The notes below the pieces were generated by a model. The model ran no database searches, was not told the DNA's origin, and worked only from the letters and a program-made list of their open reading frames with translations. Below are positions 1 to 6,279 of a stretch of DNA of 6,933 nucleotides, one piece after another. Every line of letters begins with the position of its first letter. Position 1 is the first letter of the stretch. Origin of the DNA: Gammaproteobacteria bacterium (GTDB lineage: Bacteria; Pseudomonadota; Gammaproteobacteria; DSM-26407); contig JAQVKR010000145.1 in the NCBI GenBank assembly GCA_028694565.1, positions 1-6,933 on the forward strand, in the 5' to 3' direction. The translations under genes and the position numbers were made by a program.

Positions 1-1
1 G

Positions 2-1291
2 GAGGCGCTGCGCGAGGCGGAGTCCGGGCGCATCCACACCTTCATCGCGACTTCGCCCATCCACATGGAGCGCAAGCTGCGGATGAACCCGGACCAGGTG
101 CTGGAGCAGGCGGTCTGGGCGGTGAAGCGGGCCCGCCAGTGGACCGAGAACGTGGAGTTCTCGGCCGAGGACGCCGGGCGCTCCGAGCTCGATTTCCTGT
201 GCCGCATCTTCGAGGCGGTGATCGAGGCCGGCGCCACCACCGTCAATGTCCCGGACACGGTGGGCTACGCCATGCCCCACCAGTTCGGGGAGACCATCCG
301 GCAGCTGATGGAACGCATTCCCAACGCCGACCGGGCGGTCTTCTCGGTGCACTGCCACAACGATCTGGGCCTGGCGGTCTCCAACTCGCTGGCCGCGGTG
401 CTCAACGGCGCCCGCCAGGTGGAGTGCACGCTGAACGGCCTGGGCGAGCGCGCGGGCAACGCCTCCCTGGAGGAGGTGGCCATGGCGGTGCGCACCCGGC
501 GCGATGTCTTTTCCTGCGACACGGGCCTGGACACCACCCAGATCATGGCCTGCTCGCGGCTGGTCGCGGGCATCACCGGTTTCCCGGTGCAGCCCAACAA
601 GGCCATCGTCGGCGCCAACGCCTTCGCCCACGAGTCGGGCATCCACCAGGACGGCGTGCTCAAGAGCCGCGAGACCTACGAGATCATGCGTGCCGAGGAC
701 GTGGGCTGGAGCGCCAACCGCATCGTCCTGGGCAAGCACTCGGGGCGCAACGCCTTCCGCAGCCGGCTCGAGGACCTCGGGGTCCACTTCGAGTCCGAGG
801 AGGATCTCAACAACGCCTTCGCCCGGTTCAAGGATCTCGCCGACAAGAAGCACGAGATCTATGACGAGGACCTGCAGGCGCTGGTCACCGAGGCCAGCCT
901 CGAGAGCGGCAATGAACGGGTCAAGCTGGTCTCCCTGCGGGTCTGTTCCGAGACCGGGGAGACTCCCGAGGCCACGGTCACCCTCACCGTGGACGGGGCG
1001 GAGGTGCGCACCACGGCACCCGGCGGCGGGCCGGTCGATGCCGCCTTCAAGGCCATCGAGTCGGTGGTCAACAGCCAGACGACGCTGCAGCTCTACTCGG
1101 TGAACGCCATCACCAGCGGCACCGATTCCCAGGGCGAGGTGACGGTCAGGCTGGAGAAGGGGGGGCGGATCGTCAACGGGTTGGGCGCCGACACGGACAT
1201 CGTCATCGCCTCCGCCAAGTCCTACGTCAACGCCCTGAACAAGATCCTGGAGCCGACGGCCCGCGCGCACCCCCAGCTCGGGGATGTCTGA
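2..1291 (+). CDS. leuA: 2-isopropylmalate synthase, 5'-truncated by window edge
   Basis: The enzyme condenses acetyl-CoA with 2-oxoisovalerate to give 2-isopropylmalate, the first committed step of leucine synthesis, in the cytoplasm. The frame is open from base 2, so the ATG at 65 is internal and the gene enters from the left. 429 residues are visible against about 515-520 for the family, so roughly the first 85-90 residues, including the DTTLRDGEQ region, lie outside. Visible signatures are the metal-binding HCHND (codons from 350), the GLGERAGN loop (from about 437), [13 protein letters not shown] (from about 626), GKHSGRNAF, and a complete C-terminal leucine-binding regulatory domain ending with [12 protein letters not shown] and a conserved helix. 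Feedback inhibition by leucine is expected for the family. The stop is TGA at 1289-1291, followed by a short GC hairpin. Only the missing 5' end limits confidence. Confidence 0.97.
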   Translation, partial: EALREAESGRIHTFIATSPIHMERKLRMNPDQVLEQAVWAVKRARQWTENVEFSAEDAGRSELDFLCRIFEAVIEAGATTVNVPDTVGYAMPHQFGETIRQLMERIPNADRAVFSVHCHNDLGLAVSNSLAAVLNGARQVECTLNGLGERAGNASLEEVAMAVRTRRDVFSCDTGLDTTQIMACSRLVAGITGFPVQPNKAIVGANAFAHESGIHQDGVLKSRETYEIMRAEDVGWSANRIVLGKHSGRNAFRSRLEDLGVHFESEEDLNNAFARFKDLADKKHEIYDEDLQALVTEASLESGNERVKLVSLRVCSETGETPEATVTLTVDGAEVRTTAPGGGPVDAAFKAIESVVNSQTTLQLYSVNAITSGTDSQGEVTVRLEKGGRIVNGLGADTDIVIASAKSYVNALNKILEPTARAHPQLGDV

Positions 1292-1292
1292 A

Positions 1293-1305
1293 GGGGCGTC
1301 GCCCC
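1293..1305 (+). terminator. Short GC hairpin after leuA, weak terminator or processing site
   Basis: A 5-bp perfect stem, GGGGC (1293-1297) and GCCCC (1301-1305), with a 3-base loop sits one base after the leuA stop. There is no T-run after it, and the next gene starts 10 bases further on. It is therefore at best a weak attenuator or mRNA 3'-end stabiliser, not a proven intrinsic terminator. In DNA this GC-rich such a small hairpin may also be chance. Confidence 0.25.
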
Positions 1306-1314
1306 GGACCGGCC

Positions 1315-2163
1315 ATGGCGATATCCATGAGCAACCGCCGGCTGCGCTACCTCGACGCCATGGGGATCACCGCCTGGGTCCGGCGGAAGGACGCCTCCAC
1401 CGCCATCCCCGGTGACGACGGGGAAACGCCGTCCTCCGCCGAGACTGAAGTCCCCGCGGCGGTCGCGGTCCCCGGCCCGGCGGCGGCGCCGCTGCCCGAG
1501 ATCCGCCCAACCCCGGTCCCGGAAACGGGGCGGGGGATTCCCGACCGGATCGCGGCCCTGGGCTGGGAGGCGCTCGCCGGTTGCGTGGCCGACTGCCAGG
1601 CGTGCCCGGAACTGGTGGCCAACCGCAGTCGGACGGTGTTCGGCGTGGGCAACCGGAGCGCCGAGTGGCTGATCATCGGCGAGGCGCCGGGCGCCGACGA
1701 GGATCGGCTGGGGGAGCCGTTCGTGGGGCGGGCGGGCAAGCTGCTCGACGCGATGCTGGCCGCCATCGGCCTCGATCGCAGCCGGGCCTATATCGCCAAC
1801 ATCCTCAAGTGCCGCCCGCCCAACAACCGCGACCCGAAGCCGGAGGAGGCCGAAGCCTGCCTCCCGTTCCTGTGGCGCCAGATCGAGCTGATACAGCCGC
1901 GGATCGTCCTGGTGGTGGGACGGGTGGCCGCCCAGACCCTGTTGCGCAGCCACGAGCCCGTCGGCCGCCTGCGGGGCCGGGTGCACCGGCTCGGCGGGGA
2001 CGGCGTGCCGCTCATCGTGACCTACCATCCGGCCTACCTGTTGCGCTCGCCGCAGGAGAAGCGCAAGTCGTGGCAGGATCTGTGCCTGGCGGTGGATGTC
2101 TACAATGAGACCCGGTACCGGGCCGGGCCCGATCAGGCCCGCCTCCGGGAGGAGGGGGCATGA
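1315..2163 (+). CDS. Family-4 (Fe-S) uracil-DNA glycosylase
   Basis: This enzyme removes uracil from DNA to start base excision repair. It has 282 residues. The first 75 or so are a Pro/Ala-rich, low-complexity stretch, and the catalytic domain occupies about 78-262. Family-4 hallmarks are motif [10 protein letters not shown] (123-130), [13 protein letters not shown] (136-148), [13 protein letters not shown] (162-174) and the HPAYLLR motif (238-244). Four cysteines, C94, C97, C166 and C182, match the spacing of the 4Fe-4S ligands. The start is uncertain: ATG at 1315 and ATG at 1327 (protein starting MSNRRLRYL) both lack a convincing Shine-Dalgarno, and the second resembles the usual N-terminus of gammaproteobacterial homologues. 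The stop overlaps the rimI start by ATGA, which implies translational coupling. Older annotations call this family a phage SPO1 DNA polymerase-related protein. Confidence 0.93.
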   Translation: MAISMSNRRLRYLDAMGITAWVRRKDASTAIPGDDGETPSSAETEVPAAVAVPGPAAAPLPEIRPTPVPETGRGIPDRIAALGWEALAGCVADCQACPELVANRSRTVFGVGNRSAEWLIIGEAPGADEDRLGEPFVGRAGKLLDAMLAAIGLDRSRAYIANILKCRPPNNRDPKPEEAEACLPFLWRQIELIQPRIVLVVGRVAAQTLLRSHEPVGRLRGRVHRLGGDGVPLIVTYHPAYLLRSPQEKRKSWQDLCLAVDVYNETRYRAGPDQARLREEGA

Positions 2164-2633
2164 GCGCCGTTCCCAGGCCGGCTGGCGTGAGCCTCAGGCC
2201 GATGACGCAGGAGGATGTCGCGGCGGTCATCGGCGTGGAGGTCCGCTCATACGAATTCCCCTGGACCGAGGGCATCTTCCGCGACTGCCTCCAGGTCGGC
2301 TACAGCTGCTGGCTGGCCGAGGCGGATTCCACCCTGACGGGCTACGGGATCATGTCGGTGGCCGCCGGCGAGAGCCACATTCTCAACCTGTGCGTGGATC
2401 CCGACTGGCAGGGGCGGGGCATCGGACGCATGCTCCTGGAGCAGATGCTGCGCACGGCCCGGGCGCACGGCGCCGATATCGCCCTGCTGGAAGTGCGCCC
2501 CTCCAACCTCGCCGCGCTCAGGCTGTATGAGCGCCTCGGCTTCAATCAGTACAGTGTCCGCCGCGCCTACTACCCGTCCCGGGACGGCCGCGAGGACGCC
2601 CTGATGCTGGCGAAGAGCCTGGTCTACCTGTGA
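2160..2633 (+). CDS. rimI: Ribosomal protein bS18 N-alpha-acetyltransferase RimI
   Basis: A GNAT-family enzyme that transfers acetyl from acetyl-CoA to the N-terminal alanine of ribosomal protein S18. The 157-residue length is close to E. coli RimI (148). Visible features are the substrate-side FPWTEGIF (33-40), HILNLCVDPDWQ leading into the acetyl-CoA loop QGRGIGRMLLE (84-94), LEVRPSNLAALRLYERLGF (110-128) with the probable general base E111 and acid Y123, and the typical RimI tail RRAYYPSRDGREDALML (134-150). This tail separates RimI from other GNATs. The start codon overlaps the stop of the uracil-DNA glycosylase gene, so the two are one transcription unit. In many gammaproteobacteria rimI lies beside tsaB or DNA-repair genes; no tsaB is seen here. 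No alternative function is likely. Confidence 0.94.
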   Translation: MSAVPRPAGVSLRPMTQEDVAAVIGVEVRSYEFPWTEGIFRDCLQVGYSCWLAEADSTLTGYGIMSVAAGESHILNLCVDPDWQGRGIGRMLLEQMLRTARAHGADIALLEVRPSNLAALRLYERLGFNQYSVRRAYYPSRDGREDALMLAKSLVYL

Positions 2634-2660
2634 CCGGTCCGTAGGTAGGGCGTGATATTC

Positions 2661-2801
2661 GCCACAGGGGACACGGAGAATACCGGGTGGACCAAGGTTG
2701 CCGGCGCTGGGCGATGGGTGCCGAGACCCATCGCCGCGGCGAAGTTCATGTTCATTACCCCCATGGATCCTCTCCTCCATGAGCGCTGTATCCCCTGTGG
2801 C
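2661..2801. repeat. Short intergenic inverted-repeat element A (about 141 bp)
   Basis: Two perfect 11-bp inverted arms, GCCACAGGGGA (2661-2671) and TCCCCTGTGGC (2791-2801), bracket the rimI-tatD gap. Allowing mismatches, the match continues inward to about 2676 and 2786. The interior holds a 10-bp perfect hairpin (2710-2719 with 2726-2735, loop GCCGAG) close to the centre, and a smaller one, CATGGA/TCCATG (2762-2767, 2776-2781). The CCACAGGGGACAC wording resembles repetitive intergenic sequences I recall in many proteobacterial genomes, but I cannot count copies here. It could be a MITE-like remnant or a structured RNA end; no T-run marks a classical terminator. No coding sequence is supported in the gap. 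Confidence 0.55.
2710..2735. other. Perfect 10-bp hairpin inside element A
   Basis: The arm at 2710-2719 (GGCGATGGGT) pairs fully with 2726-2735 (ACCCATCGCC) around a 6-base loop. It lies 77 bases after the rimI stop and about 87 before tatD. With no T-run it is not a typical rho-independent terminator, but it could slow 3' exonucleases or form the core of the surrounding repeat. Confidence 0.5.
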
Positions 2802-2821
2802 TGTCGTCCGTTCGAGGCGCT

Positions 2822-3586
2822 ATGCAGCTGATTGATACCCACTGCCACCTGGACTTGCCGGCGTTCGATGCCGACCGGGAATCGATTCTGGCCGGCTGCG
2901 CCGAGCGGGATGTCCGGGCGCTGGTGCTGCCGGGCGTGACGGCCTCGGGCTGGGGCAACCTGCTGGCGGTTGCGAAGTCCTCCGGCCGGCTCCATCCCGC
3001 GCTGGGCCTGCATCCCTGGTTCATCGGCGAGCACCGCCCGGAGCACCTGGATGCGCTGGCCGCGCGGGTGGCGCGGGAGCCCCTGGTGGCCATCGGCGAG
3101 ATTGGGCTGGATCACTACCCGGGGGCCCCGGAGCCGGATGCGCAACGGCGTCTGTTCGAGGCCCAGCTCGACATCGCCCGCGCCGCCGCGCTGCCGGTGA
3201 TACTGCACGTGCGCAAGGCCCATGACGAGATCTGCGGCATCCTGCGCCGGCGCGGCCATCCGCCCGGCGGCGTGGCCCACGCCTTCGGCGGCAGCCTGGT
3301 CCAGGCGCGGCGCTACGTGGATCTCGGTTTCCGGCTCGGCTTCGGTGGAGCCGTGACCCATGCCCGGGCCCGCAAGCTGCGGGGTGTGCTGCGGGCGCTG
3401 CCCCGGGAAGCCATCGTGCTGGAGACCGACGCTCCCGACATGCCCCCCGCCGGCCACCGGGGCGAGCGCAACACCCCGCTGAACCTCCCGGAAATCCTGC
3501 GCGTCGTGGCAGAGGTCCGCGGCGAGGATCCGGAGGAGGTGGCCGCCTACACCACCGCCAACGCCCGGGCGCTGTTCGGGATCTGA
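2822..3586 (+). CDS. TatD-family metal-dependent hydrolase (YjjV-like)
   Basis: A TatD-type amidohydrolase-fold protein of 254 residues, the usual length. Members are Mg-dependent deoxyribonucleases or 3'-5' exonucleases, and the true substrate of YjjV-type proteins is not settled. Metal and catalytic positions are in place: H7 and H9 in DTHCHLD, E93 in GEIGLDH, H129 in ILHVRKAHDE, H153 in VAHAFGGS and D203 in LETDAPDMPP. The DAPDMP sequence and GLHPWF (62-67) resemble E. coli YjjV rather than TatD or YcfH. HAFGGS replaces the commoner HCFSGS, but the metal-binding histidine is kept. The ATG at 2822 follows a weak, closely spaced GAGG (2814-2817). The gene lies between two inverted-repeat elements, so it may be transcribed separately from rimI and tcdA. 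Confidence 0.92.
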   Translation: MQLIDTHCHLDLPAFDADRESILAGCAERDVRALVLPGVTASGWGNLLAVAKSSGRLHPALGLHPWFIGEHRPEHLDALAARVAREPLVAIGEIGLDHYPGAPEPDAQRRLFEAQLDIARAAALPVILHVRKAHDEICGILRRRGHPPGGVAHAFGGSLVQARRYVDLGFRLGFGGAVTHARARKLRGVLRALPREAIVLETDAPDMPPAGHRGERNTPLNLPEILRVVAEVRGEDPEEVAAYTTANARALFGI

Positions 3587-3598
3587 TTTATTGAATAG

Positions 3599-3625
3599 AC
3601 AGGATTTACAGGATTGACCGGATTT
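3599..3625 (+). repeat. Three tandem 9-bp units, left arm of element B
   Basis: Units ACAGGATTT (3599-3607), ACAGGATTG (3608-3616) and ACCGGATTT (3617-3625) lie head to tail. The first two differ at one base, and the third differs from the first at one base. The regular 9-base period would leave a reading frame open, which explains the repeated Gln-Asp pattern of a spurious antisense frame here. Confidence 0.75.
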
Positions 3626-3784
3626 AAGATAAAGAGGATGCATCGCTCGGATTATGGGGACCATGAAAATGCAGGACCTGCTCTTGAGTCCGGCGAGTGA
3701 GCGTGCGCCATGCCGGACTGATGGCGGTTCTGAGCCCGTTCCGGTGCATGCCTGGTATCCGGGCAGCAGGGGCATCCCCGGAAT

Positions 3785-3811
3785 AATCCTGTACATCCTG
3801 TAAATCCTGTC
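3785..3811 (-). repeat. Three tandem 9-bp units, right arm of element B
   Basis: Read on the minus strand, the units are GACAGGATT (3803-3811), TACAGGATG (3794-3802) and TACAGGATT (3785-3793), the inverse of the left arm. The arm ends immediately upstream of tcdA and replaces the place where a ribosome binding site would be expected. Confidence 0.75.
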
Positions 3812-3825
3812 TATTCCAAAAAACC

Positions 3826-4554
3826 ATGACCGACTATCAGGGACTGTTCGAGCGGACCCATATCCTGGTGGGTGACGAGGGGGTGGCGCGGCTGCGTTCG
3901 GCGCGGGTGCTGCTGGCGGGGCTCGGAGGGGTGGGCTCCTACTGTGCCGAGGCGCTGGCGCGGGCCGGGGTGGGGAACCTGACCCTGGTGGATCATGACC
4001 GGGTGGCCGCCTCCAACCTGAACCGGCAGCTGCCGGCGCTGGGCTCCACGGTGGGCGAGAAGAAGGCGGAGGTGCTCGGGGCACGGGTGCGGGACATCAA
4101 TCCGGCCTGCAACCTGACCCTGGTGGATGCGTTCATCCGCCCCGATGACATGCCGGGACTCCTGGCGCCGGGATTCGATTTCGTCATCGACGCCATCGAC
4201 AGCCTCAACTGCAAGACCGCGCTGGTGGAGGTGGCCTGGAAAAGCGGCATTCCGGTGGCGTCGAGCATGGGTGCGGGCGGGCGTCTCGATCCGACCCGGA
4301 TCCGGGTCGGCGATCTCTACGAGACCGAGATCTGTCCCCTGGCGCGCCATCTGCGCAAGCGCCTGCGAAGGCGCGGGGTGGGGCCGGGGGTCAGGGCGGT
4401 GTACTCGGTGGAATCCCCCCTGCCGCCCCTGCCGCCGGAGCCCACCGGGCAGGGCCGTGATCGGGCGGTGAACGGAACCATCAGCTATCTGCCGGCGCTG
4501 TTCGGGCTGACGCTGGCCGGTTTGGCGGTGGGCCGGCTGCTGGGGCGGACCTGA
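3826..4554 (+). CDS. tcdA: tRNA threonylcarbamoyladenosine dehydratase
   Basis: An E1-like (ThiF/MoeB superfamily) enzyme that uses ATP to dehydrate t6A37 in tRNA to cyclic t6A, improving decoding of ANN codons. The 242 residues compare with 268 in E. coli (CsdL/YgdL). Features are the ATP-binding GLGGVGS (32-38), the acidic VDHD (55-58), NLNRQL (64-69), INPACNL (91-97), VIDAIDS (120-126), GAGGRLDPTRI (149-159) and a C-terminal hydrophobic segment (about 220-239) that often anchors family members to the membrane. The region after 180 is shorter than in E. coli, which accounts for the length. The ATG at 3826 has no Shine-Dalgarno: the upstream bases are the end of repeat element B plus an A-run. 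No closer start fits, because the family's conserved N-terminal helix begins just after this Met. The sulfur-transfer partner csdE is not in view. Confidence 0.92.
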   Translation: MTDYQGLFERTHILVGDEGVARLRSARVLLAGLGGVGSYCAEALARAGVGNLTLVDHDRVAASNLNRQLPALGSTVGEKKAEVLGARVRDINPACNLTLVDAFIRPDDMPGLLAPGFDFVIDAIDSLNCKTALVEVAWKSGIPVASSMGAGGRLDPTRIRVGDLYETEICPLARHLRKRLRRRGVGPGVRAVYSVESPLPPLPPEPTGQGRDRAVNGTISYLPALFGLTLAGLAVGRLLGRT

Positions 4555-4562
4555 CGGCGCCA

Positions 4563-4586
4563 CGCGCCTCGGGCCCAGGGGGCGCG
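4563..4586. terminator. GC-rich hairpin between convergent tcdA and response regulator
   Basis: CGCGCCTC (4563-4570) pairs with GGGGCGCG (4579-4586), 8 bp with one G-T wobble, around an 8-base loop. It lies 8 bases after the tcdA stop and about 30 bases beyond the end of the minus-strand regulator gene, so it could serve both. There is no T-run on either strand, so intrinsic termination is uncertain. Confidence 0.35.
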
Positions 4587-4617
4587 GCACCCCCGGGAGA
4601 TGGGGCGGGGTGGAGGA

Positions 4618-5322
4618 CTAGGCGGTCTCTTCCTGGTTCTCGGTGAGGAACTCCAGGCGGTAGCCGTGGTGGTAGACCGCGGTGAGCCGGCAGCCGTTTT
4701 CCGGTTCCAGGTTGAGCTTGCGGCGCAGCCGGCTGATGTGGGTATCCACCGTGCGGGTGTTCAGGTCGGGGCGGCGACCCCAGACACTCTCGAGTATATG
4801 CCCGCGGGAGAGGAGCCGCCCCGCATTGCGGAACAGGAACAGGGCGAGTTCGAACTCCTTGGGGGTCAGCTGGACTTCCGCGTCCTGATAGCCGACCGTG
4901 CGCTCGGTGACATTGAGGTGATAGACCCCGAACGTCAGGTCGTGCAGTTCGGGCTGGGGCTGGGTGCGCCGCCCGAGTGCGCCGATCCGGGCCAGCAGCT
5001 CCATTCGCCGCACCGGTTTGATCATGTAGTCGTCGGCGCCATGGGAAAGCGCCCGGACGATGTCCTCTTCGCTGTCGCGGACCGTGACGAACAGTACCGG
5101 CACCTGGCGGTCGACGTACTCCCTGACCCAGTCCAGGACCTCTATGCCGCTGGTGTCCGGCAGCAGCCAGTCGATGATCAGCAGGTCGAAGCTGCTGTTG
5201 CGGACGGAGCGTTGAAAGTCCGCCCCGTTGGTGCAGCCGTGGACGGTATGGCCTGCCTCGGTGAGCCAGAGTTCGATCAGCCGCGACTGATCCTCGTCAT
5301 CCTCAAGCAGTGCAATCCTCAA
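4618..5322 (-). CDS. OmpR/PhoB-family response regulator
   Basis: A two-component transcription factor with an N-terminal receiver and a C-terminal winged-helix DNA-binding domain. With a TTG start at 5322 it has 234 residues. The receiver shows acidic E7, D8 and D9, phospho-acceptor D51 in LLIIDWLLPDTSG, T80 in LFVTVRD and K102 in MIKPVRR. The DNA-binding part runs from LTPKEFELALFLF through LLSRGHILESVWG and RTVDTHISRLRRKL to YHHGYRLE. I chose TTG because GGGAG lies 9 bases upstream and regulators usually begin directly with the RIALLEDD strand. The frame stays open to a GTG at 5373 (251 residues), but those extra codons are AT-rich and lack a good ribosome site. No histidine kinase is in the window, so its signal is unknown. 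It is divergent from the OmpA-like gene and could control it; that is inference. Confidence 0.9.
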   Translation of the reverse strand: MRIALLEDDEDQSRLIELWLTEAGHTVHGCTNGADFQRSVRNSSFDLLIIDWLLPDTSGIEVLDWVREYVDRQVPVLFVTVRDSEEDIVRALSHGADDYMIKPVRRMELLARIGALGRRTQPQPELHDLTFGVYHLNVTERTVGYQDAEVQLTPKEFELALFLFRNAGRLLSRGHILESVWGRRPDLNTRTVDTHISRLRRKLNLEPENGCRLTAVYHHGYRLEFLTENQEETA

Positions 5323-5585
5323 GTTCGGGTGCTCCCATCGCTTTACTATCTTGAATGTATCAGATTTTGTCACAAAAAAACCGGTTTCCCCAACAACCTG
5401 GGCGGCGGGTTCGGGTCACGCCCCGGTGGTCGGAGATGGACGGCGACGATAAGCTGCGCTATAGGTAACGTACACAAAAATTAACCGAGATCGCCTCTGC
5501 TTTGATGTATCCTTTTCGCAAAGGTGATGTCTTGACGATACAACTGTTGTAATATTGCAGATGTATAACGTAAAGCCTTAATCAT

Positions 5586-5615
5586 TTGAGACAGTGCCGA
5601 TACCTGCAGTAAACT
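5586..5615 (+). promoter_or_regulatory. Candidate sigma-70 promoter of the OmpA-like gene
   Basis: TTGAGA (5586-5591) and TAAACT (5610-5615) are separated by 18 bases, each matching the consensus at four or five positions. Transcription would begin near 5622, leaving a leader of about 40 bases that ends in the strong AAAGGAGG ribosome site. Upstream DNA is AT-rich. Other -10-like strings in the region lack a properly spaced partner. Confidence 0.45.
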
Positions 5616-5647
5616 ACACCGACCATGTGTTACAGCTGCCCGCCTAG

Positions 5648-5655
5648 AAAGGAGG
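5648..5655 (+). promoter_or_regulatory. Strong Shine-Dalgarno of the OmpA-like gene
   Basis: AAAGGAGG is nearly a full anti-16S match, placed 7 bases before GTG 5663 and 10 before ATG 5666, so it does not settle which of the adjacent start codons is used. GCCT (5642-5645) can pair with AGGC (5653-5656) and partly cover it. Such a strong site fits an abundant envelope protein. Confidence 0.8.
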
Positions 5656-5662
5656 CTATACA

Positions 5663-6259
5663 GTGATGATCAAGAACAATATGAGCAAGGTGGTGACCAC
5701 TGCCGCTGGCCTGGCTATGATGGCCCTGGTGGGCGGAGCTGCTGCGGCACCCGTCCTCGACAGCAGCAAGACCATCTGGATGAACCCCTACGGTGAGTGC
5801 TGGGTGGACAGCTATGGTGGCGTGGAAAGCCTGCCCGTCGAGTGCGGTGGTCCCGCCCCCGTGGCCGAGGCTCCGGCCCCCGCCCCGGAGCCGAAGCCGG
5901 CCCCGGTGATTCCCACCATCGTCGTGGGTGATGCCTTCTTCGACTTCGACAAGGCCGACCTCAAGCCCGGCGCCATCGAGGCCCTGGATCGCGGCGCCCG
6001 TTCCATCAACGACAACGCCGAGTACGTGCGCCAGGTCAACGTGACCGGTCACACCGACAGCATCGGCAGCGAGGCCTACAACCAGAAGCTCTCCGAGCGT
6101 CGCGCCGGCGCCGTGGCCGACTACCTGGCCGGCAAGGGTGTGTCCCGCTCCCTGATGAACGTGCAGGGCATGGGCGAAAGCCAGCCGGTGGCCGACAACG
6201 GCACCAAGGAAGGCCGCGCCCAGAACCGTCGCGTCGAGGTGCAGGTCATCACCAAGTAA
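5663..6259 (+). CDS. Small OmpA-family periplasmic peptidoglycan-binding protein
   Basis: 198 residues. An N-terminal signal peptide is evident (basic start, hydrophobic 12-28, likely cleavage after AAAA near residue 29). The mature protein begins with a short segment containing YGECW and VECGG (Cys46 and Cys61, a possible disulfide). A Pro/Ala-rich linker follows (about 64-84), then one OmpA C-terminal domain (about 86-197): FFDFDKADLKP (92-102), TGHTDSIGS (128-136) with D132, and LSERRAGAVADYL (143-155) with R147, the residues that contact diaminopimelate in the family. There is no beta-barrel and no lipobox, so it is probably a soluble periplasmic protein that binds peptidoglycan. Similar barrel-less proteins with a YGECWRTG-type segment occur in beta- and gammaproteobacteria. 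The start may be GTG 5663 or ATG 5666. It is monocistronic, with its own promoter and terminator. Confidence 0.92.
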   Translation: MMIKNNMSKVVTTAAGLAMMALVGGAAAAPVLDSSKTIWMNPYGECWVDSYGGVESLPVECGGPAPVAEAPAPAPEPKPAPVIPTIVVGDAFFDFDKADLKPGAIEALDRGARSINDNAEYVRQVNVTGHTDSIGSEAYNQKLSERRAGAVADYLAGKGVSRSLMNVQGMGESQPVADNGTKEGRAQNRRVEVQVITK

Positions 6260-6279
6260 CGACACGCGGCAGACGTGCA

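Larger units (their letters stand above)
3593..3816. mobile_element. MITE-like element B, 224 bp, 22-bp perfect terminal inverted repeats
   Basis: Bases 3593-3614 are exactly the reverse complement of 3795-3816. With a few mismatches the match runs inward a further 10 bases or so. Each end is made of 9-bp tandem units: ACAGGATTT, ACAGGATTG and ACCGGATTT at 3599-3625, and in inverse AATCCTGTA, CATCCTGTA and AATCCTGTC at 3785-3811. Inside is an 8-bp perfect inverted repeat (AGTCCGGC 3687-3694, GCCGGACT 3712-3719) and an 11-base palindrome-like site GCAGGACCTGC (3671-3681). There is no transposase. The element starts 7 bases after the tatD stop and ends 9 bases before the tcdA start, filling the gap. 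I see no clear target-site duplication. The unit motif is one I recall as a widespread proteobacterial intergenic repeat. It may also act as a two-way terminator. Confidence 0.7.
5323..5662. promoter_or_regulatory. AT-rich divergent regulatory region between regulator and OmpA-like gene
   Basis: About 340 bases without a supported gene, visibly AT-richer than its surroundings from 5340 to 5400 and again from 5460 to 5620. It contains a hairpin CCTTT-TCGC-AAAGG (5511-5524), an 11-base perfect palindrome ACAACTGTTGT (5540-5550) and TTGACG (5532-5537) with no well-spaced -10. The sigma-70-like site at 5586-5615 lies nearest the OmpA-like gene. On the minus strand TTGTGA (complement of 5370-5375) could be a -35 for the regulator, but its -10 is poor. 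The palindrome is a candidate operator. No small ORF or recognisable RNA was found. Confidence 0.5.

Noticed and set aside
1222..2028. Minus-strand open frame of 268 codons
   Set aside because: Antisense to the uracil-DNA glycosylase gene, whose Fe-S and active-site motifs are clear on the plus strand.
3599..3811. Possible CRISPR array from the repeated ACAGGATTT units
   Set aside because: The units are 9 bp, directly adjacent without spacers, and inverted at the two ends; no cas genes.
3624..3827. Small minus-strand ORF with a repeated Gln-Asp pattern inside element B
   Set aside because: The pattern comes from the 9-bp DNA repeat units read in frame; there is no ribosome site or protein family signal. 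Such frames are often mis-annotated in repeats of this kind.
2624..4084. Long minus-strand open frame of 486 codons
   Set aside because: It runs antisense to tatD and part of tcdA and across both repeat elements, has the Pro/Arg/Ala-rich composition of a GC-rich shadow frame, and shows no family motif.
3811..4590. Minus-strand open frame of 259 codons
   Set aside because: Exact antisense shadow of tcdA with no recognisable domain.
4600..5484. Plus-strand open frame of 294 codons
   Set aside because: Antisense shadow of the response regulator, whose receiver and winged-helix motifs are unambiguous.
5532..5569. TTGACG with TATAAC as a promoter
   Set aside because: The hexamers are 26 bases apart, too far for sigma-70; the pair at 5586-5615 has proper spacing.
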